In this document: positions 58,648 through 64,000 of the stretch, piece after piece
Layout: the number at the start of each line of letters is the position of its first letter
Position numbering within the stretch: position 1 is the first letter of the stretch
The notes under the pieces: model-generated
Seen by the model: only the letters and a program-made list of their open reading frames with translations
Told to the model about the DNA's origin: nothing
Database searches by the model: none
Origin: Crambe crambe
Taxonomy: Eukaryota > Porifera > Demospongiae > Poecilosclerida > Crambeidae
NCBI GenBank assembly: GCA_963924555.1
Contig: OZ004586.1
Coordinates: forward strand, 6,592,501-6,656,500
Direction: 5' to 3'
DNA length: 64,000 bases
Program-made: the position numbers and the translations under genes

Positions 58648-61600
58648 ATGCTATTCATATCTATGGCTTACTCTTGTGCAAGTCACTTCAGAAACCTGCT
58701 CTCATTGGCCATAATAACATTGATCTTGCTACTAATCAGAGTGCCAGAGAATTCCTGCCAAGATGACACAGATGTCAGTTCCATCCTCACAGAGTGTTCG
58801 ACTATCAGACCAAGATTCCCAGAGAAACCAAAGTAAGGATATTTTTTGCATCCACTTACTTAGCACTTTAGAGATATCTAGCTATTTGTTTAGTCAAATG
58901 AAGTAGTATATCCTCACTGATGACTATTTCAGTTCAAAATTCTAACAAAGTATAGAGATAGGCTCTTGGTTCCAACAAGAAACCAACTTGGTTCATCTGT
59001 TCAGTTCAGTAATGGAAAATGTTCTGTTACGACTATTAGCTTTCTAGCTCTATAGTTGTACAAATGGAAAACCAGTAGCTAGCAGCTTCTAATTTACAAA
59101 GGAATGATGAATTTAATGTTTCCCATATATAGCACTTTTGCTTGCTATCGAACAAGAATACGACGGGTTGGACCTTTTCAAGTGTGTGAGGCTTCTTTGG
59201 TAAGGGAGGTGTCAATTTCTACTGTTGACAGGAGTGAGAACTATACACTGCTCTATGTCCACTCACCTGGAAGACTAAGAAGACGGGATTACAACAACAG
59301 GTCAAATAGAGCTATAATAGCTGTATGCACATAATAGAAAAGTGAATTTATTGATTCATAGTTACCACATACGTAGCAGGCTACCACAATCAATAAAAGC
59401 TACATGTATAATAGTACTGTATATACAGCTCTAAGAGGCATAATGTATGTAGCCAGTGATTCTGTGAAACCAGTGGATCTAATAATGATGAACTGGTGTA
59501 TTTCCAGTGTGCTTCGGTGGCAGTCAAAAAGCTAATGCATGACTATGAAATAATCATTATTGCTACATGTACATAGCTAACTAGCTATTAATTTTTCATA
59601 TTATGATCAGGTTGCTATGTCGATGGAACATTGAGTGCCCTAGGGATCAGCTCATGTATTTGGACATGGCGGAACATGATATCGAATCACAAGTCACCTC
59701 TCAATTATTTCGAGTAATTTCCCTTATAGCTATAGCTATGTATGCATACGTAGTAGCTAGTACAAGGAATAAATGTTTTACTTCCAGCATGACAGTTTTT
59801 TGTAAATGAAAGTGATTGGAGGTTAACTGAATGATGATACGAAAAAAACAACTTATGGAACAAGCAAAAACTCATACTTTTATCTATCATTATAATTTTA
59901 TATATCTAGAATTAACAGAGATAAAAATATGTAGCTATCTTTGACTCTCTTGGAGTAGAGAAGGTTATTTCACAAAGTGCTTAATGAATTCTTAATTCAT
60001 GAACAAATTTGATGTGATCTTTAACTTATTTTGAATGAGAAAATGTGTGTGATTTTTCAGAAAGAAGTTTGTGTGGACTATTTGAAGAAGTTCAGGGACT
60101 TTGGCATGGAGGAATCATGTGGTAAAGCTCCGCCCAGCTTTGTATTGGAGCCCCATCGACTCAGACTAGAGTTCCGTTCAAATCAAAAGTAAATGTGAAT
60201 TTGTTAGCTAGTGTGTTTCCTATAATATGATCCACAAAACATGGTTTTCACAACTTGGCATTAATAATTTTTGATCAAGTAGAGTCTGTTTTATCTGACC
60301 ATGACTTTCCAGAATTCGACGGCCTGGTTTCAGATTTCAAGTGGCCTGCTTCAATCCTAGACTACAAAATGTGGATGGCTGTCAGTTGGAGATACCTCTT
60401 CCTCCTGGACACAATAGAGGAAAGAGGGTGAGAGCCATGAAGACAGGAATAGCTAGAGTCAGGGGACACATGCCACAATACATGCGTGCATGTGTATAGC
60501 TATAGTATTCTTGTTTGGCCCTATGGCACATGTTTATAATAACTTTGTGATAGTCCAAGGTAAAAAAAAACATTAGCCATTGATGAAATTGTCTGAACTT
60601 CTGTTGTATTGCACTAAAATTTCAGCCCCAACATGATAGAGAGCTCAAGGATGAAGGAGTGGCCAAGTTCTACTTGGGACTATCAATATTGGGTCAACAA
60701 TAAACACCTTCCACTCTAGTACATATTTCACAGGCTATCATTTATTCAATTCTCATAGTCTTATACACTATCATGATAATTGTACTTGTTTCAGAGAGCT
60801 GCTGAAAGTAGCTTTTTCATGAGAGAAACTTCGGAACACGATGAACCTGTATTCGATTTTCTGGAACCGTTCCAAGATATCATGATAGAGGTAAATCTAC
60901 TAGCAAGCTGTTTCAACTACTAGTGATTCTTTTAATTCCCTTGAAATCTCATGCACGTAACGTAGATAGAGAATCAAATTAATAATTGTGAAGTCTTGAC
61001 CTGATAAACCATTGTTAGCCTGACCAAATTTGAAGTAACTTTCTCTTATAATTTTTAAATTGGTTATCACTGTAATGTTATGTGTATGCATATGTACATG
61101 CATGTATACACACTGTAGCTAGATATCTTACTTGAGAAGTTCACATAACATTATGCAACTGATACAACATGGTTCTTAATTGCAGCAATACAGGCTGTGC
61201 TACACACAAATAAGAAGTTCACAGTAATTGCACATCTACGTAACTGCATAATTGGTTCTCAAGTGCATTTTGATTGATAATACCACCCACTCCATGGATG
61301 CACAAAAAGGTTTACTGAATGATCCATTCTCAGCTGTTCCATGGCAAAAAAACATAACAATGCTGGCATTCCACCAGCATAGACACACTCTCTGTCGCCC
61401 ACCCACTACTAAGATATCAATAGCTCATCAAATGATCGAAGAGGCACTGGTCTGTTAGTGCATGTTTTCAACACCATGGTATCATTGCCAGCCTATAATA
61501 TAGTACATAATGGCACGAATGTTGTGGCTAGGAGAAGCAGCGTGGTGCTGAACGATAAACAAAGTGAATTCATGTGGGCATGAACTTAGATAAGATGGCT

Positions 61601-63783
61601 GCACTTAGTGATACAATATCCGTGTAGTCTAAACATTAATTTTAAAGCACTGGCTACCTTCCCATAATGAGATTATGAACTAATTGGGTATAAAAAACAA
61701 CATAAATCTGCAGAGATTAGCTAGCCATTTTGAAACTTCAGTTAGTAGACAAGTGATAATAATTTGTGTCTATTTTTATTATTACAAAACTTTCATATTG
61801 TTAAAAATTTCACCATCATTGGTAGTAATTATGAACTGTATGTATGTACACTAGTGGATGGTGTCTGAGTGAGCTTTATTTTGATTATAGCTAAATCTCA
61901 GAGTTGGAGTGGTTTCCAGGCTTCCAGTTAATCAGACGCTATGACTGTGTCAAATCCTAGCAACAGCTATAGCTATACAATACTACACTATGGTATACAC
62001 AATAAACACCACTGCAATGAAATAATGCCTTATTATGACCATGAGGATGTCAACGTAGTTCTGCAGTGGTAAAAACAAGTCGCGCAACACTGTGGGGAAG
62101 GTGCATGTCTTAATGAGTGTTATTATGGGGGTATCCATGGATTATTACTAAGGGTGTGTTATCTTGACTAGTAATAACATGATTGCAAGTAGCTATATGT
62201 ACATAGCTAAGTACAGTGGAACCCTCTGAATAACGTGACCCAGCCTTTTGTCCTTTGTTGAGAAGTCATCCTTTATAATAGTTTGTTAGAGAATATCTTT
62301 TCATATATTCACTGTAGTACATTGTATTAGCTATATCACTTCATCCTCTACCATTAGAAGAAGCACTTTACCATATTATACATAAAAGTAATGGTATAGT
62401 AATTTTGTTGGTATAGGAATAATACCGAGCTGTATAAACATAATAGCTGTAAACAAACAAACAAACAAATAAACAAACAATAAACAAAGCAAGCAAACAT
62501 GGCTCACCATGGTAAGCTCTCCCAAATGGTTGAGAGCCACAAAGGCATAGAGCTGCTCCAGGGCTCAGATGAGCATCTCTGGAGGAGGGGGAGACATGTA
62601 GTCAAAATGAATGTTATACTTTACTTTAATATAATAAAAGCACTTATTAATGCACACTGAGGAGAATTTTCAGTGTACCAGAGTTTCATTATTCCCACAG
62701 GTGGTATAAGTACACTCTTTTCCCCACTCAAATACCACTTTTGTCGGGATATTTGTTACACATATGAAGGAAATTATTGTTCTTTGGTCTCTCTCTTCTA
62801 GGATGAGCCAGCAACTCTCCCAGTTAGGATGCGGAGGAGGATAGGAATGAGGCAGCTCCGGGTTCCAGCCAATGATAGTGTGGCTTACAAAGAATCGGAA
62901 ATCATGGTATGTGCGTATTAGCTAATTGCAAGCTAGGCTTTGCTTTCTGATTTCAATTGACAATAATGTAGACCCAGAGAGGTAGCTACAACAGTGCTAT
63001 TAATTTTTATTCCTAATAATTATATTTCTTCTTCAATGAAATTGTCCCGGGCTTCAGTAATTATAATATTCTGGAATGCATTAGCTACTAATTTTTTCCA
63101 CACCAAAATTCAGCATTGATTCATGGTGAGCTAACTATAAAGAAGTGGCATGAATGTTTGATTCAAGTTGTACCTCCATGGGGTTCCTAGTTACTGCATG
63201 TCACTGTTTTCTATTAACTGATATCATACATACGTAGGTCATGGATGGGGCTAAAGAAGCCGAGTTCATCTTCAGAGGGATCACATCCCTGCACACCTAC
63301 AGCAGTTATGAAGGTGTTCACAGTTACTATCAGCGTCCGTACCGCAACTTAGCCGACGCCCATCAATTCAGAGGACATGGTTTGTGTAGTATAACAATAC
63401 AGTACGTCACAGAAAATATTATGTCCTAAAAGACTGAACTCACTCTTATATGATTACACACCACTTACAATGATCTCTGCTATAATTCACCATAATTATT
63501 TCAATTGAACTCACTCTTATAATGATGATACGCATCATGTACTGCATAATGATCTCCACAGCTATGCATAATATTTAATGAACTCAATCTTACGATTAGC
63601 TACCTATAGCTATTATACGTACGTACATGTGGTGTTCTTAATAATGATTATATTATTACTGTATTACCATTTCCAGTAAACCTCAATTGACTCTTGTATG
63701 ATTACACATTATTATGTATTGTAGGTGTCCTTACTTTGGTGCGGTCTGTTGGATACTATTACATGTTTGGAGTGGATCCAAGG
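58648..63783 (+). CDS. secreted CUB-domain protein, multi-exon, right end open
   Basis: Exons: 58648-58832, 59133-59300, 59611-59713, 60061-60188, 60313-60427, (60626-60703 alternative), 60795-60890, 62802-62906, 63238-63379, 63725-63783. Frame is kept throughout. The N-terminus has a leader-like hydrophobic stretch (NLLSLAIITLILLLIRVPEN). Exons 2-5 fit a CUB domain: an early cysteine, QLMYLDMAEHDIES, CVDYLKKF, ESCGKAPPSFVLEPHRLRLE, FRSNQ and RRPGFRFQVACF. CUB domains bind proteins, glycans or calcium outside the cell. The following exons are basic, then rich in acidic and aromatic residues (FMRETSEHDEPVFDFLEPFQ; YSSYEGVHSYYQRPYRNLAD; VRSVGYYYMFGVD), and I do not recognise them. No membrane helix is seen before the last exon, but the gene probably continues beyond 64000. 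Confidence 0.7.
60626..60703 (+). other. possible alternative terminal exon of the CUB gene
   Basis: After a good acceptor (AAATTTCAG) a phase-0 open stretch reads PQHDRELKDEGVAKFYLGLS + ILGQQ and stops at TAA (60701-60703). That TAA lies inside AATAAA (60699-60704). Exon 5 ends in phase 0 and exon 7 begins in phase 0, so this exon is not needed for the long form. No good phase-compatible donor exits it. Confidence 0.5.
60891..62801. other. large intron of the CUB gene
   Basis: About 1.9 kb of AT-rich DNA with a CAGTGGAACCCTCTGAATAA end (62213, MITE family of 17580-17755) and AAACAAACAAAC repeats (about 62450-62490). No gene. Confidence 0.6.
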
Positions 63784-64000
63784 GTGAGACGAAACAATCA
63801 CATCATAATGTATATAGCTATATACAAACAATTGTCACGAGAAAAAATCTCCATCCACATTAATATGAAATCAGCTGGTTGACTAGGATGGTCCATGGTA
63901 CAGGGAAGATCATGAATGTGATAGTAAATTTTGACCATGTGGCTATGTAACGCCATAGTTTTGTCAAAATTTTAAGGCTGAATGAAATTCACCGCAAGCA
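63784..64000. other. right edge, probably intron of the CUB gene
   Basis: After the donor at 63784 no further exon is recognisable before the window ends. Confidence 0.4.

Overview
The window is metazoan nuclear DNA, most likely from a sponge (demosponge). It is AT-rich, genes have many short exons with GT-AG introns, and TATAGCTAGCTA-type low-complexity motifs recur. The gene set fits: an EGFR-like receptor tyrosine kinase (RTK) built from many small exons, cysteine-poor i-type lysozymes, TRIM-NHL and kelch relics, and intronless secreted polysaccharide deacetylases. No species can be named from sequence alone. All exon joins were made by eye from splice sites and reading phase.

Layout. 1-4560: 5' exons of an RTK paralog (minus strand) with two dead lysozyme copies (plus strand) on its downstream side; the rest lies left of the window. 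4975-8052: a composite repeat block with a 62-bp minisatellite and a Ty3/gypsy integrase relic, bounded by related inverted ends. 8820-10565: a broken TRIM-NHL gene. 12105-38988 (minus): a complete 22-exon EGFR-like RTK of about 1290 codons whose frame stays open across every join. One intact lysozyme gene and one dead copy sit on the opposite strand in its intron 3. Its introns hold foldback elements, minisatellites, large microsatellites, a tyrosine-recombinase relic and an unidentified ORF. The left block (RTK exons 1-3 plus a lysozyme pair) and the right block are copies of one duplication.

40190-41060: LINE 3' end. 41174-43966 (plus): an adaptor with an SH2 domain, an IRS/DOK-type PTB domain and YxxP/YxN motifs, head-to-head with the RTK. 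44448-49097: a DNA transposon with about 25-bp inverted ends, a perfect 9-bp target duplication and two convergent genes: an 11-exon putative transposase with a SANT-like N-terminus and a C-terminal DDVE motif, and a HIRAN-domain protein. A 66-bp hairpin element with its own perfect 9-bp duplication lies just outside it. 52164-58365 (minus): three tandem polysaccharide/chitin deacetylase-like genes with a kelch relic between the first two. 58648 to the right edge (plus): a secreted CUB-domain protein with a possible alternative short 3' end.

The RTK and the adaptor could act in one phosphotyrosine pathway (inference from domains and proximity). The two-gene transposon is the best candidate for an undescribed system.
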